A stretch of 64,000 nt of DNA. Source: Streptomyces olivochromogenes (GTDB lineage Bacteria > Actinomycetota > Actinomycetes > Streptomycetales > Streptomycetaceae). Made by a program: the position numbers and the translations under genes. Below, one piece after another: positions 34,753 through 43,478 of the stretch. The stretch covers positions 62,001-126,000 of the forward strand of contig NZ_KQ948452.1 of NCBI RefSeq assembly GCF_001514115.1, written 5' to 3'. Each line of letters begins with the position of its first letter. Position 1 is the stretch's first letter. The notes beneath the pieces were generated by a model. The model was given only the letters and a program-made list of their open reading frames with translations, did not search any database and was not told the origin of the DNA.

Positions 34753-35946
34753 ATGAAGGCCTACGTCGCCGGGGTCGGGATGACCAGGTTCGAGAAGCCC
34801 GAGACCCGTGATTGGCAGTACTGGGACATGGCGCGGGAGGCGGGGAGTGCCGCGCTCGCGGACGCCGGGATCACGTACGCCGAGGTGGAACAGGTTCCTG
34901 TCGGCTACTGTTTCCAGCCCTCGACCGCCGGCCAGCGCGCCGCGTACGAACTCGGCCTGACCGGCGTCCCCGTCTACAACGTCAACAACAACTGCGCCAC
35001 CGGATCGAGCGCGCTGATGCTGGCCCGCCAGTTCGTCGAGGGCGGGATCGCGGACTGCGTACTCGCGCTGGGCTTCGAGAAGATGAAACGCGGGGCGCTG
35101 GGCGGCGGTGCGGACGGGGGAGACTTCTCGACGTCCCCGGTGGCCCGCCACTACGGCGTCATGGCCGCCCGGCACGGCTTCGAGATGTCCCCGCCCACCG
35201 CGCAGATCTTCGGCGACGCGGCGCGCGAGCACATGGAGAAGTACGGCACCACCGAGGCACAGCTCGCCGCCGTCGGCGCCAAGAACCACCGCCACTCGGC
35301 GAACAACCCGTACGCCCAGTTCCAGGACGTGTACGGGGTCGACGAGATCCTCGCCGCCCGGGTCGTGCACCGGCCGCTGACGAAACTCCAGTGCTCGCCC
35401 ACCTCGGACGGGGCCGCCGCCGCGGTCGTGGTGTCCGAACGGTTCCTGGAGCGGCACGAGCCGGCGCACCGGGCCGTCGAGATCGTCGCGCAGGCCATGA
35501 CCACCGACACCGACGAGTCCTTCGCGTCCGGCTCCTGCGTCGACGTCGTCGGACAGCCGATGTCGCGGGAGGCCGCGCGCCAGGTGTACGAACGGTCGGG
35601 ACTCGGCATCGACGACGTGGACGTCGTGGAACTGCACGACTGCTTCTCCATCAACGAGCTGCTGACCTACGAGGCGCTCGGGATGTGCGAGGAGGGGGAG
35701 TCCGGCAAGCTCGTCGAGTCGGGGGCCACGACGTACGGCGGGCGGTGGGTCGTGAACCCGTCCGGCGGGCTGATCTCCAAGGGGCATCCGCTGGGGGCGA
35801 CCGGGATCGCCCAAGTGGCCGAGCTGGTGTGGCAGTTGAGGGGCGAGGCGGGACCCCGGCAGGTACCGGGCGCACGGGTCGGGCTCGCCCACAACATCGG
35901 GCTTGGCGGGGCGGCGGTGGTCACCCTGCTGCGGGCGGCGGGCTGA
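34753..35946 (+). CDS. SCP-x-type thiolase (lipid-transfer protein family)
   Basis: This 397-aa protein is a non-standard thiolase of the SCP-x/Ltp family: [17 protein letters not shown] places the nucleophile Cys81, [20 protein letters not shown] replaces the usual NEAF motif, and [20 protein letters not shown] carries the GHP histidine. Members such as mycobacterial Ltp proteins act in degradation of sterol side chains, as thiolases or as retro-aldolases with DUF35 partners. No DUF35 gene is adjacent. A KstR core and a CTGAY palindrome lie immediately upstream. The exact reaction is inferred. Confidence 0.85.
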   Translation: MKAYVAGVGMTRFEKPETRDWQYWDMAREAGSAALADAGITYAEVEQVPVGYCFQPSTAGQRAAYELGLTGVPVYNVNNNCATGSSALMLARQFVEGGIADCVLALGFEKMKRGALGGGADGGDFSTSPVARHYGVMAARHGFEMSPPTAQIFGDAAREHMEKYGTTEAQLAAVGAKNHRHSANNPYAQFQDVYGVDEILAARVVHRPLTKLQCSPTSDGAAAAVVVSERFLERHEPAHRAVEIVAQAMTTDTDESFASGSCVDVVGQPMSREAARQVYERSGLGIDDVDVVELHDCFSINELLTYEALGMCEEGESGKLVESGATTYGGRWVVNPSGGLISKGHPLGATGIAQVAELVWQLRGEAGPRQVPGARVGLAHNIGLGGAAVVTLLRAAG

Positions 35947-36040
35947 GTCACCGCCCGACCGACGCGGCCGGGCCTAGGTCCTGTGGCCCAGGGCGAGTGC
36001 GGCGAAATCCCGATGCAAGGACCGTAGGGCGGTTGAGAGC

Positions 36041-37468
36041 ATGACACTCATGCTTCGAGCCGCGGAAGACACCCGAATATCAGCTCGCGTCGCGCCGCCC
36101 ACCTGGCTGGTGGTGGCGCTCGCCTGCGCCGGACAGTTCCTCGTGGTGCTCGACGTGTCCGTCGTGAACGTGGCGCTGCCGTCCATGCGGACCGACCTGG
36201 GGCTGAGCGCGCCGGGCCTGCAGTGGGTGGTCAACGCGTACGCGATCGCCTTCGCCGGGTTCATGCTGCTCGGCGGGCGGGCCGGTGATCTGTACGGGCG
36301 CAAGCGGATGTTCCTGGTCGGGCTCGCGCTGTTCACGGTGGCCTCGCTGGGCGGCGGGCTCGCCCAGGCGGGCTGGCAGCTGCTGGTCGCGCGGGCCGCG
36401 CAGGGGCTCGGAGCGGCGGTGCTCGCGCCCTCGACGCTGACGATCCTCACCTCGGCGGTCCCGGAGGGTGCCGCCCGCGCACGGGCCATCGCGACCTGGA
36501 CGGCGGTCGGCGCCGGGGGCGGGGCGGCCGGGGGTCTGGTCGGCGGGCTGCTGGTGGACGGGCTGTCGTGGCGGTGGGTGCTGCTGATCAACGTGCCGGT
36601 GGGCGCGGTGGTGCTGGCGGGCGCCGCACGGTGGCTCGTGGAGAGCCGGGCCGGGGACGGGCGGCGGCTCGATCTGCCGGGCGCGCTGCTGGTGACGGCG
36701 GGGCTCGCGACCCTCGCGTACGGGATCGTGCAGACCGAGGCGGAGGGGTGGGCGGCGGCCGCGACCCTCGTACCGCTGTGTGCCGGGCTCGCGCTGATCG
36801 GCCTGTTCCTCCTGGTCGAGGCGCGGACGCGGGTGCCGCTGATGCCGCTGCGCCTGCTCGGTGTGCGGGCGGTGGCGTCGGCGAACGCGGCCATGTTCGT
36901 GTGCGGCTCCGCGATGTTCTGCATGTGGTTCTTCATGACGCTGTACGCGCAGAACGTGCTCGGCTACTCGCCGCTGGGCGCCGGGTTCGCGCTCGTGCCG
37001 AGCTCGCTCGCGGTGATCCTCGGCTCGAAGCTCGCACCGCGGCTCATGCCGGTGGTCGGGGCGCGCAACGTCGCCGTCATCGGGTCGCTGCTCGCCGCGG
37101 CGGGCTTCGGCTGGCAGTCGACGATGACGGCCGACGGCTCCTACCTGACGGCGATCATGTTCCCCGGGATCCTGATGATGGCGGGCGCGGGGCTGGCCGC
37201 CACCCCGCTCGCCTCGCTCGCTACCTCGGGCGCGGCGCCGGGGGACGCCGGTCTGGTGTCCGGGCTGGTCAACACCTCGCGCACGATGGGTGGTTCACTC
37301 GGACTTGCCGTCATGTCGACCATCGCGGCCTCGCGTACGGGGAGCGGCTCGTCGGCCCAGGCGCTGACGGAGGGATACGCGCTGGTCTTCCGTACGGGCG
37401 GGTACGTACTGCTCGGCGGGGCGGTGCTGATGCTGCTGTGGCTGCCCTCGAAGATCTCCGCTCGCTGA
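36041..37468 (+). CDS. MFS multidrug exporter (EmrB/QacA type)
   Basis: The 475-aa protein has about 14 hydrophobic segments. GRAGDLYGRKRMFLVGLALF is motif A, WVVNAYAIAFAGFMLLGG precedes it, and VAFAGFMLLGG/VLLINVPVGAVVLAGAA lies near the middle. WTAVGAGGGAAGGLVGGLLV corresponds to the antiporter motif C. It shares the type, but not close sequence, with the exporter at 32785. Expression signals are unremarkable and the substrate is unknown. Confidence 0.88.
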   Translation: MTLMLRAAEDTRISARVAPPTWLVVALACAGQFLVVLDVSVVNVALPSMRTDLGLSAPGLQWVVNAYAIAFAGFMLLGGRAGDLYGRKRMFLVGLALFTVASLGGGLAQAGWQLLVARAAQGLGAAVLAPSTLTILTSAVPEGAARARAIATWTAVGAGGGAAGGLVGGLLVDGLSWRWVLLINVPVGAVVLAGAARWLVESRAGDGRRLDLPGALLVTAGLATLAYGIVQTEAEGWAAAATLVPLCAGLALIGLFLLVEARTRVPLMPLRLLGVRAVASANAAMFVCGSAMFCMWFFMTLYAQNVLGYSPLGAGFALVPSSLAVILGSKLAPRLMPVVGARNVAVIGSLLAAAGFGWQSTMTADGSYLTAIMFPGILMMAGAGLAATPLASLATSGAAPGDAGLVSGLVNTSRTMGGSLGLAVMSTIAASRTGSGSSAQALTEGYALVFRTGGYVLLGGAVLMLLWLPSKISAR

Positions 37469-37545
37469 GGCCGCCGAAGATCTCCTGCCGCCGAGGCAAC
37501 GGAATCCGGTGCTCGTGGACTCCTTTGTACATCTAGGAGGTGCCC

Positions 37546-38085
37546 ATGGGGGATCGGAAGCAGGCTCGGGACGAGGAGTTCCAGCGCTTTGTCATCGGCC
37601 GCTGGCCGCGGTTGATGCGTACGGCATTTCTCCTTACGGGGGAGCAGCACGCCGCCGAGGACCTGGTCCAGACGACGCTGGAGCAGGTCTATGTGGCCTG
37701 GCGCAGGGTCGGCGCGGCCGACGACCCGGAGGCCTATGTACGGCGCGTGATGATCAACGCGCATGCCCGGAAACACCGCAGAAGGCTCAAGGAGTTCCTG
37801 GCGCCGAAGGACGACTCGGGGCTCACGCACGAGCTGCCCGACCAAGGTGACCGCATCGCCCAGGCCGACGACCGCAGCGCCCTGCTGACGGCGCTCGTCC
37901 AACTGCCGCCGCGCCAGCGCGAGGCGGTGGTCCTGCGGTACTGGGAGGACCTGAGCGAGAGCCAGGCGGCGGAGGCGATGGGCTGTTCGGTGGGCGCGGT
38001 GAAGAGCAACGCGGCGAAGGGGATCGCGAAGCTGCGCGCCATACCGGGCCTGGCGGACATGGTGACGCACGGAGGGCGGAAGTGA
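37546..38085 (+). CDS. SigE-family ECF sigma factor
   Basis: The ATG at 37546 follows AGGAGG with correct spacing and gives 179 aa. Region 2 (about 15-80) has FVIGRWPRLMRTAFLLTGEQ, AAEDLVQTTLEQVYVAWRRV and AYVRRVMINAHARKHRRR; region 4 (about 115-165) has ALVQLPPRQREAVVLRYWED and SQAAEAMGCSVGAVKSNAAK. It is the SigE family of actinobacterial RNA polymerase sigma factors. The anti-sigma-like gene overlaps its stop codon, so the pair is a regulator/sensor unit. The promoters it recognises cannot be read here. Confidence 0.92.
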   Translation: MGDRKQARDEEFQRFVIGRWPRLMRTAFLLTGEQHAAEDLVQTTLEQVYVAWRRVGAADDPEAYVRRVMINAHARKHRRRLKEFLAPKDDSGLTHELPDQGDRIAQADDRSALLTALVQLPPRQREAVVLRYWEDLSESQAAEAMGCSVGAVKSNAAKGIAKLRAIPGLADMVTHGGRK

Positions 38086-38915
38086 TGAGCGCGGACCGGG
38101 AGACGAACCACGACATGACACACAGGGACATCGCCCTCCTGCTGGCCGACGCCGCGGACGAGGCGGAGATCGGCATAGCCCCCTACCAGGCGGTGGTGCG
38201 CGGTGGCCGCCGCCGCAAGGCCCGCCGCTGGGCACTGGCGGCAGCGGCGGCGCTGGTGATCGCCGGTTCGACGGGGACGCTGGCGCTGGCCGGGGTGACG
38301 GGCGGCGACGCGCAGAAGGTCGCGCCGGCGGCGACGCGGCCGCCCACCGGCGAGGAGCGCCATGTGTACGAGCCGCAGCGGACCACGCTGGGGAAGGGGT
38401 ACGGCGGCGGCAATGACTGGGAGGTGACCATCGACGTGTGGGGGGCGCCGAAGGACGGTGCGGAGGCACAGCGCCAGTGGACCGCCATGGAAGATGACGG
38501 CGGGACGCCGATGGGAGCGCGAGATGCCGAGAAGCTGATCGGCAACGCCTGGTACTTCGTGCACGCGAGGGTGGGCGACCGGACGTCGATGGTGATGACC
38601 GGCCAGTTCGAGAAGGGCGACACCCTGTCGGGCGCGGAGTTCGAGTCGGGTGCGATCCGCATGCCGTCCAGTGAGTCCGTCCAGCCCGGCGCACCCAACC
38701 GGCTCGTGATCGGCGACGTCGCCCCGACCGCCCGGCATGTCACCTGCACGTGGAACGACGGCACGACGACCGAGGTCCCGCGCGCGCCCGAGGGCGCCGG
38801 CTTCGGCCCGGACTTCAAGCCGTACATCCGCCCTGTCAAGGGCTCCCAGCCGAACTGGTTCGTGTGCGTGGCCCCGGAGGGCACGAGCTACAAGTCGGTG
38901 AAGGTGACGGGCTGA
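38082..38915 (+). CDS. Membrane protein, probable anti-sigma factor
   Basis: GTG at 38082, or the adjacent ATG at 38085, starts this 277-aa protein with the ribosome binding site GGAGGG shared with the end of the sigma gene. A cytoplasmic N-terminus (about 1-45, DIALLLADAADEAEIGIAPY) precedes one transmembrane helix (about 48-70, ALAAAAALVIAGSTGTLALA) and an extracytoplasmic C-terminal region with YGGGNDWEVTIDVWGAPKDG and HVTCTWNDGTTTEVPRAPEG. The layout and overlap with the SigE-type gene fit an anti-sigma factor. No ZAS zinc motif is present. Confidence 0.75.
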   Translation: MMSADRETNHDMTHRDIALLLADAADEAEIGIAPYQAVVRGGRRRKARRWALAAAAALVIAGSTGTLALAGVTGGDAQKVAPAATRPPTGEERHVYEPQRTTLGKGYGGGNDWEVTIDVWGAPKDGAEAQRQWTAMEDDGGTPMGARDAEKLIGNAWYFVHARVGDRTSMVMTGQFEKGDTLSGAEFESGAIRMPSSESVQPGAPNRLVIGDVAPTARHVTCTWNDGTTTEVPRAPEGAGFGPDFKPYIRPVKGSQPNWFVCVAPEGTSYKSVKVTG

Positions 38916-38956
38916 TGTGAGCCGGCCGGAGATGGGCCGGCCGGAGAAAGGAGGGG

Positions 38957-39598
38957 CTACAGCCAGCCCTGTTGGCGGGCCTCCCGCATCGCCTCCATGC
39001 GGTTGCGGGTGCTCGTCTTGCCGATCGCGGAGGAGAGGTAGTTGCGGACGGTCGACTCGGAGAGGTGGAGCTTGGAGGCGATGTCGGCGACGGTGGCGCC
39101 GTCCACCGAGGCCTTCAGGACGTCGCACTCACGGGCGGTGAGCGGATTGGGTCCGGCGCTCAACGCGGCGGCGGCGAGCGCCGGGTCGATGACCGTCTCA
39201 CCGGTCAGCACCCGCCGGATCGCCTCGGCCAGGTCCTCCACGGGGCCGTCCTTGACCAGGAACCCGGCGGCGCCCGCCTCCATCGCGCGCCGCAGATACC
39301 CGGGACGGCCGAAGGTGGTGAGGATCAACACCCGGCAGTCCGGCGCCTCTTCGCGCAGTACGGCGGCGGCGTCCAGGCCGCTCATCCCGGGCAGCTCGAT
39401 GTCCAACAGGGCCACGTCCGGGCGGTGCGTCAGCGCCGCGTCCACGATGGCGTCGCCCGCCGCGACCTGGGCGACGACCTCGATGTCCGGCTCCATCCCC
39501 AGCAACAGGGCGAGCGCGCCCCGCATCATTCCCTGATCCTCGGCAAGCAGGACACGCACGGACTTCGTGGGCCGGTGGTCCCGGGGCATCTCGTTCAC
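38957..39598 (-). CDS. NarL/LuxR-family response regulator
   Basis: GTG 39598 or ATG 39589 is the start; I give the longer, 213 aa. The receiver domain has VRVLLAEDQGMMRGALALLL with the acidic pocket, PDVALLDIELPGMSG with phosphoacceptor Asp and VLILTTFGRPGYLRRAMEAG, AAGFLVKDGP. The LuxR helix-turn-helix reads NPLTARECDVLKASVDGATV and ADIASKLHLSESTVRNYLSS. Its partner kinase is at 41408-42688 on the same strand, but a rightward arabinofuranosidase gene lies between them. Normally these genes are adjacent, so expression may now need its own promoter. Confidence 0.9.
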   Translation of the reverse strand: MNEMPRDHRPTKSVRVLLAEDQGMMRGALALLLGMEPDIEVVAQVAAGDAIVDAALTHRPDVALLDIELPGMSGLDAAAVLREEAPDCRVLILTTFGRPGYLRRAMEAGAAGFLVKDGPVEDLAEAIRRVLTGETVIDPALAAAALSAGPNPLTARECDVLKASVDGATVADIASKLHLSESTVRNYLSSAIGKTSTRNRMEAMREARQQGWL

Positions 39599-39785
39599 GG
39601 GGCCAAGCGTAAGGCGGGGGAAGGCGCGTGACCCGTCGTGGTGCGCACTTCGCCGGTCATTAAAAACTCTCCATGGTTCGACTCCGCGCGTCTTGACGGC
39701 CCTTGACTCCGGGCAAACAATCACCTCGACATTCCGCGATCGCCTTTGCCGTTCCTGTGCCGAGCCGATATTCGCAAACGTTCGA

Positions 39786-39842
39786 CATTTCGACCGGGAA
39801 TGGTTCGGTATTTCGATCGAACGATGTCCGGTATTTCGACCG
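39786..39842. promoter_or_regulatory. Three 23-bp-spaced direct repeats before the GH54 gene
   Basis: CATTTCGACCG (39786), TATTTCGATCG (39809) and TATTTCGACCG (39832) recur at exactly 23-bp intervals, roughly two helical turns. The middle copy contains the palindrome TTCGATCGAA. They lie 41-97 bp upstream of the arabinofuranosidase GTG at 39883, suggesting an array of same-face binding sites. Confidence 0.6.
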
Positions 39843-39882
39843 GATACCCGCACTGTCCTACCAGGAACGGAAGAGGTGCATT

Positions 39883-41430
39883 GTGTTACCAGGATCGTCG
39901 CGCCCGAGAAGCGCCGTGCTGGCCGTGCTGTCGGTGCTGGCGGCCGTCGTCGCGCTCGCCGTCGGCACCCCGGCGGCCACCGCCGCGGGATCGCTGCCCT
40001 GTGACGTCTACGCCGCCGCGGGCACGCCCTGTGTCGCCGCGCACAGCCTCGTCAGAGCGCTCTACTCGTCGTACAACGGCTCGCTCTACCAGGTGCAGCG
40101 CGCCTCCGACAGCGCCACCGCGAACATCGGTCTCCTGGCGGCCGGCGGGTACGCGAACGCGGCGGCACAGGACTCCTTCTGCTCCGGTACCACCTGCATC
40201 ATCACCAAGATCTACGACCAGTCCGCGCGCCACAACGACCTCACCGTCGAGGGCGCGGGCGGGGCGGGCGCGGCCGACGTCGGGGCGCCGGCGGACGCGC
40301 TGCCGGTGACCGTCGGCGGCCACCAGGTCTACGGCCTGGAGATCTCGGCCGGCATGGGCTACCGGGACAACTCCACCTCGGGTGTGGCCACCGACGGGGC
40401 GGCCGAGGGGATGTACATGGTGACCTCCGGCACCCATGTGAACGGCAGCTGCTGCTTCGACTACGGCAACGCCGAGACCAACAACAAGGACACCGGAAAC
40501 GGCCACATGGACGCGATCAACTTCGGCACCGAGTGCTGGTTCTCGCCCTGTTACGGCCAGGGCCCCTGGGTGCAGGCCGACCTGGAGAACGGCCTGTTCC
40601 AGTCGGACTCCGGCTACAGCAAGAACACGTCGAACACCGGCACCGGGTCGATGCCGTTCGTGACCGCTTTGCTGAAGAACAACGGTCAGGACCATTTCGC
40701 GCTGAAATACGGAAACGCCCAATCGGGCGGCCTCACGACCACTTATTCCGGGGGTGAACCCACCACCAGCGGTTACTCGCCCATGCATCAGGAGGGCGCG
40801 ATCGTCCTGGGCACCGGCGGCGACAACAGCAACGGCTCCATCGGGTCCTTCTTCGAGGGCGTCATGACCTCGGGCATCCCGACGGACGCCGCCGACGACT
40901 CCGTCCAGGCCAACATCGTCTCCGTCGGCTACGGCGGTGCGACCGGCAGCACCGGCTCGCTGACGGCCGGGTCGGAGATCTCGCTGCGCGCGACCACCTC
41001 GTGCTGCACGACCGACTACATCCGCCACCAGAACAACGCGGCGGTCATCTCGGCCATCACGTCGAGCAGTTCGACGCTCGACAAGAGCGACGCCACCTGG
41101 ATCGTCCGCAGGGGCCTCGCCGACAGCTCCTGCTATTCCTTCGAGTCACGGAACTACCCGGGCGACTTCCTGCGCCACTACAACTTCCAGCTCTACCGGC
41201 AACCCATGTTCGGCACCACGCAGTTCAGACAGGACGCCACGTTCTGCGCCGGGACCGGCAAGAGCGGGACGGGGACCTCGTTCGCGTCGTACAACTACCC
41301 GACGAGATACCTCCGGCACTACAACTACAACGTCTACATAGCGAGTGACGGCGGCTCGAACACCTTCGACAGCGCCACCTCGTGGACGGACGACGTGAGT
41401 TGGGCGGTCACGGCTCCCTGGGCGCCGTAG
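39883..41430 (+). CDS. abfB: Secreted GH54 alpha-L-arabinofuranosidase with CBM42 (AbfB)
   Basis: GTG at 39883 gives 515 aa. Residues 1-32 are a signal peptide (ending ATAAG). The GH54 catalytic domain (about 35-360) begins LPCDVYAAAGTPCVAAHSLV and has SFCSGTTCIITKIYDQSARH, CCFDYGNAETNNKDTGNGHM, a candidate nucleophile Glu in ADLENGLF and a candidate acid/base Asp in LGTGGDNSNGS. The CBM42 domain (about 365-515) has SFESRNYPGDFLRHYNFQL and YPTRYLRHYNYNVYIASDGG. It would release arabinose from arabinoxylan or arabinan outside the cell. The second codon is TTA, implying bldA dependence. The resemblance to fungal AbfB is strong. It lies inside a two-component operon. Confidence 0.9.
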   Translation: MLPGSSRPRSAVLAVLSVLAAVVALAVGTPAATAAGSLPCDVYAAAGTPCVAAHSLVRALYSSYNGSLYQVQRASDSATANIGLLAAGGYANAAAQDSFCSGTTCIITKIYDQSARHNDLTVEGAGGAGAADVGAPADALPVTVGGHQVYGLEISAGMGYRDNSTSGVATDGAAEGMYMVTSGTHVNGSCCFDYGNAETNNKDTGNGHMDAINFGTECWFSPCYGQGPWVQADLENGLFQSDSGYSKNTSNTGTGSMPFVTALLKNNGQDHFALKYGNAQSGGLTTTYSGGEPTTSGYSPMHQEGAIVLGTGGDNSNGSIGSFFEGVMTSGIPTDAADDSVQANIVSVGYGGATGSTGSLTAGSEISLRATTSCCTTDYIRHQNNAAVISAITSSSSTLDKSDATWIVRRGLADSSCYSFESRNYPGDFLRHYNFQLYRQPMFGTTQFRQDATFCAGTGKSGTGTSFASYNYPTRYLRHYNYNVYIASDGGSNTFDSATSWTDDVSWAVTAPWAP

Positions 41431-42688
41431 CCACCGAAGAGGACGCCAGGTCCGCCGCCTCCACCGGGAGTTCGGCGGTGACCGTGAAGCCGCCGCGCGG
41501 CGACGGGCCGGCCCTGAGCGACCCGCCCGCCGCCGCGAGGCGTTCCGTCAGGCCCTTCAGACCGGTGCCGCCGATGCCCTCGGCGGGACCGGTCGCGGAG
41601 GCGCCCGTGCCGACGCCGTCGTCCGTGACGGTCAGGCGGACATGGCCGCCGAGTACGCCCGCGACGGTGATCTCGCAGCGGGTCGCGCCGCTGTGCCGTA
41701 CGACGTTCGTCACCGCCTCCCGGACGACCCAGCCCAGCAGGGCCTCGTTCTGCGGGGTCAGCGGGGCGCCGGACTGGCGGACCACGGGGTCGACGCTCGC
41801 CGCGGACAGGGCGGAGCGGGCCCGGTCCAGTTCCGTGGTGAGGCTGCCCTCGCGGTAGCCGGTCACCGCCTCGCGGATCTCGGTCAGCGCCTGCCGGCCC
41901 ACGGACTCGATGTCCGTGATCTGCGTGAGGGCCGCGTCCAGGTCGCGCGGGGCCAGCCGGCGGGCCGCCTCCGACTTCACCACGATGACGGAGAGCGTGT
42001 GGCCGAGCAGGTCGTGCAGGTCGCGGGAGAAGCGCAGGCGTTCCTTCTCCACGGCACGGCGGGCCAGCTCCTCACGGGCGGCGCGCAGCTCCCGTACCGC
42101 CTCGGAGAGGGAGAGGATCGCGGCCGTCACCATGGTGGACAGGAAGGTGCCGTACGCGACGTTCACCGCGTCCCAGCCCGCGCGGACGAAGGAGACCACC
42201 GCCGCGAGCGCGGTCAGGCCGAGACCGATCTGACCGAGCCGCGGGCCCCGCAGCACCGCGCCGGTGGCCAGGCCGAGGAGCGGGAAGAAGTACAGCCAGC
42301 TGCCGCCGTACCCGAGGGCCAGCCCACAGGTGACCAGGCCCATCAGGACGAGCGCCACCTTGGTGGAGCGGGCCTCGCGGGCCTCCTTCACGAAGGAGCG
42401 GAACGTCACGTAGATATAGAGGGAGTTGAAGGTGAACAGACCCAGGCCGCCGATCCAGGGGTTGGCGGTCTTGCCCTGGAGGAGGTTGGAGAAGGAGCCC
42501 ATCCCCATCAGCAGCCACGGCAGCAGCGCGAAGCCGGTGGGCGGCGGGCCCGGGTTCTCGGGCATCTTCCCGCCGCTCTTGCGGGCGGCCCGCTGCTCGG
42601 CCTTGAAGCGTTCCATGTCGGCCCGCCAGCGCGTCCGCGCCGCCCGCCACTCCTTCACCTGGCAGGTGACCTCTCGTATCCAGGACAT
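41408..42688 (-). CDS. Membrane histidine kinase (HisKA_3 type)
   Basis: ATG at 42688 follows GGGGGAGCGGGG and gives 426 aa. About five hydrophobic segments (residues 40-185) form the sensor. RLRFSRDLHDLLGHTLSVIV holds the phosphoacceptor His of HisKA_3 kinases, and VVREAVTNVVRHSGATRCEI plus LTVTDDGVGTG are the HATPase N and G boxes. The C-terminus overlaps the convergent arabinofuranosidase gene by 23 bp. Partner regulator 38957-39598 and the ABC genes upstream make the usual ABC-HisK-RR stress unit. The signal is unknown. Confidence 0.9.
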   Translation of the reverse strand: MSWIREVTCQVKEWRAARTRWRADMERFKAEQRAARKSGGKMPENPGPPPTGFALLPWLLMGMGSFSNLLQGKTANPWIGGLGLFTFNSLYIYVTFRSFVKEAREARSTKVALVLMGLVTCGLALGYGGSWLYFFPLLGLATGAVLRGPRLGQIGLGLTALAAVVSFVRAGWDAVNVAYGTFLSTMVTAAILSLSEAVRELRAAREELARRAVEKERLRFSRDLHDLLGHTLSVIVVKSEAARRLAPRDLDAALTQITDIESVGRQALTEIREAVTGYREGSLTTELDRARSALSAASVDPVVRQSGAPLTPQNEALLGWVVREAVTNVVRHSGATRCEITVAGVLGGHVRLTVTDDGVGTGASATGPAEGIGGTGLKGLTERLAAAGGSLRAGPSPRGGFTVTAELPVEAADLASSSVATAPREP

Positions 42689-42717
42689 GTCCCCGCTCCC
42701 CCTTCGGACGTTCCGCT

Positions 42718-43437
42718 TCAGATGGTCCGCGCGGCCCTGCGGTACGAGACCACAGCGTACGAACCGAAGGCCAGTAGCCAAGCCGTGAGAACCGCCACCG
42801 CACCGAGCGCCGGTGCGTCGCCTCCGGCGACGGACGCGCCGAGCTGGGCGATGCGGTTCGTGGGGGTGAAGCCGGACAAGGACCGGAGCCAGCCCGGGAA
42901 GAGCGCGAGCGGGAACCACAGACCGCCGACCACCGAGAGCCCCAGGTTGCACACCATGTTCGCGACGCCGGTCGTCTGCGCGGTGAGCCGGTAGCCGTTG
43001 CCGAGGCCGAGCAGGGTGAAGGGTATCGAGCCGAGCCACAGCAGCACCGCGACCGCGGCCCACTGCCAGACCTCCAGCCGTACGCCGTTGACCAGGCCGC
43101 CCGCCGCCAGCACCGCGGCGATCGCGGGCAGCACGGTCACCGAGCCGGTCAGCGTCCGCCCGAGCACCACCTCGCGCGGGGTCATCGGGGTCACCCGCAG
43201 CTGCCGCAGCCAGCCGATCCCCTTGTCCTCGGCGACCCCGCCGCCGGTGTTCAGGGCCGAGCCCACCGCCCCGTACGCGGCCATGCCGATCATCGAGCCG
43301 GTCTTCCAGCCGCCGTCACTGGCGCCACCGAGGTTGGTGAACAGGAGGTACATCATCACGGGCATCGCGATACCGCCGATGACGAAGCCGGCGTCGCGTA
43401 GCGTCCGGCGCACTTCGAGGCGCAGATAGTCCAGCAT
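42718..43437 (-). CDS. ABC-2 type transporter permease
   Basis: ATG at 43437 gives 239 aa with six hydrophobic segments and features of ABC-2 permeases: RLEVRRTLRDAGFVIGGIAM, then PVMMYLLFTNLGGASDGGWK, KGIGWLRQLRVTPMTPREVV with the coupling region, and LGLSVVGGLWFPLALFPGWL. It is the membrane half of an exporter with the ATPase at 43463, probably for a drug or peptide. Its ATG overlaps the stop of an 8-codon mini-frame created by a 26-bp duplication. The kinase gene follows 29 bp downstream. Confidence 0.88.
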   Translation of the reverse strand: MLDYLRLEVRRTLRDAGFVIGGIAMPVMMYLLFTNLGGASDGGWKTGSMIGMAAYGAVGSALNTGGGVAEDKGIGWLRQLRVTPMTPREVVLGRTLTGSVTVLPAIAAVLAAGGLVNGVRLEVWQWAAVAVLLWLGSIPFTLLGLGNGYRLTAQTTGVANMVCNLGLSVVGGLWFPLALFPGWLRSLSGFTPTNRIAQLGASVAGGDAPALGAVAVLTAWLLAFGSYAVVSYRRAARTI

Positions 43438-43478
43438 CACACCGTCTCCAGGTAGTCGAGCATCACACCGTCTCCAGA
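43427..43478. repeat. 26-bp tandem duplication at the ATPase/permease junction
   Basis: Two 26-bp copies differing by two bases occupy 43427-43452 and 43453-43478. On the minus strand each ends in GGTGTGATG, so stop and start overlap twice. The first copy creates the mini-frame MLDYLETV (43463-43437) between the ATPase stop and the permease ATG. Confidence 0.85.
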
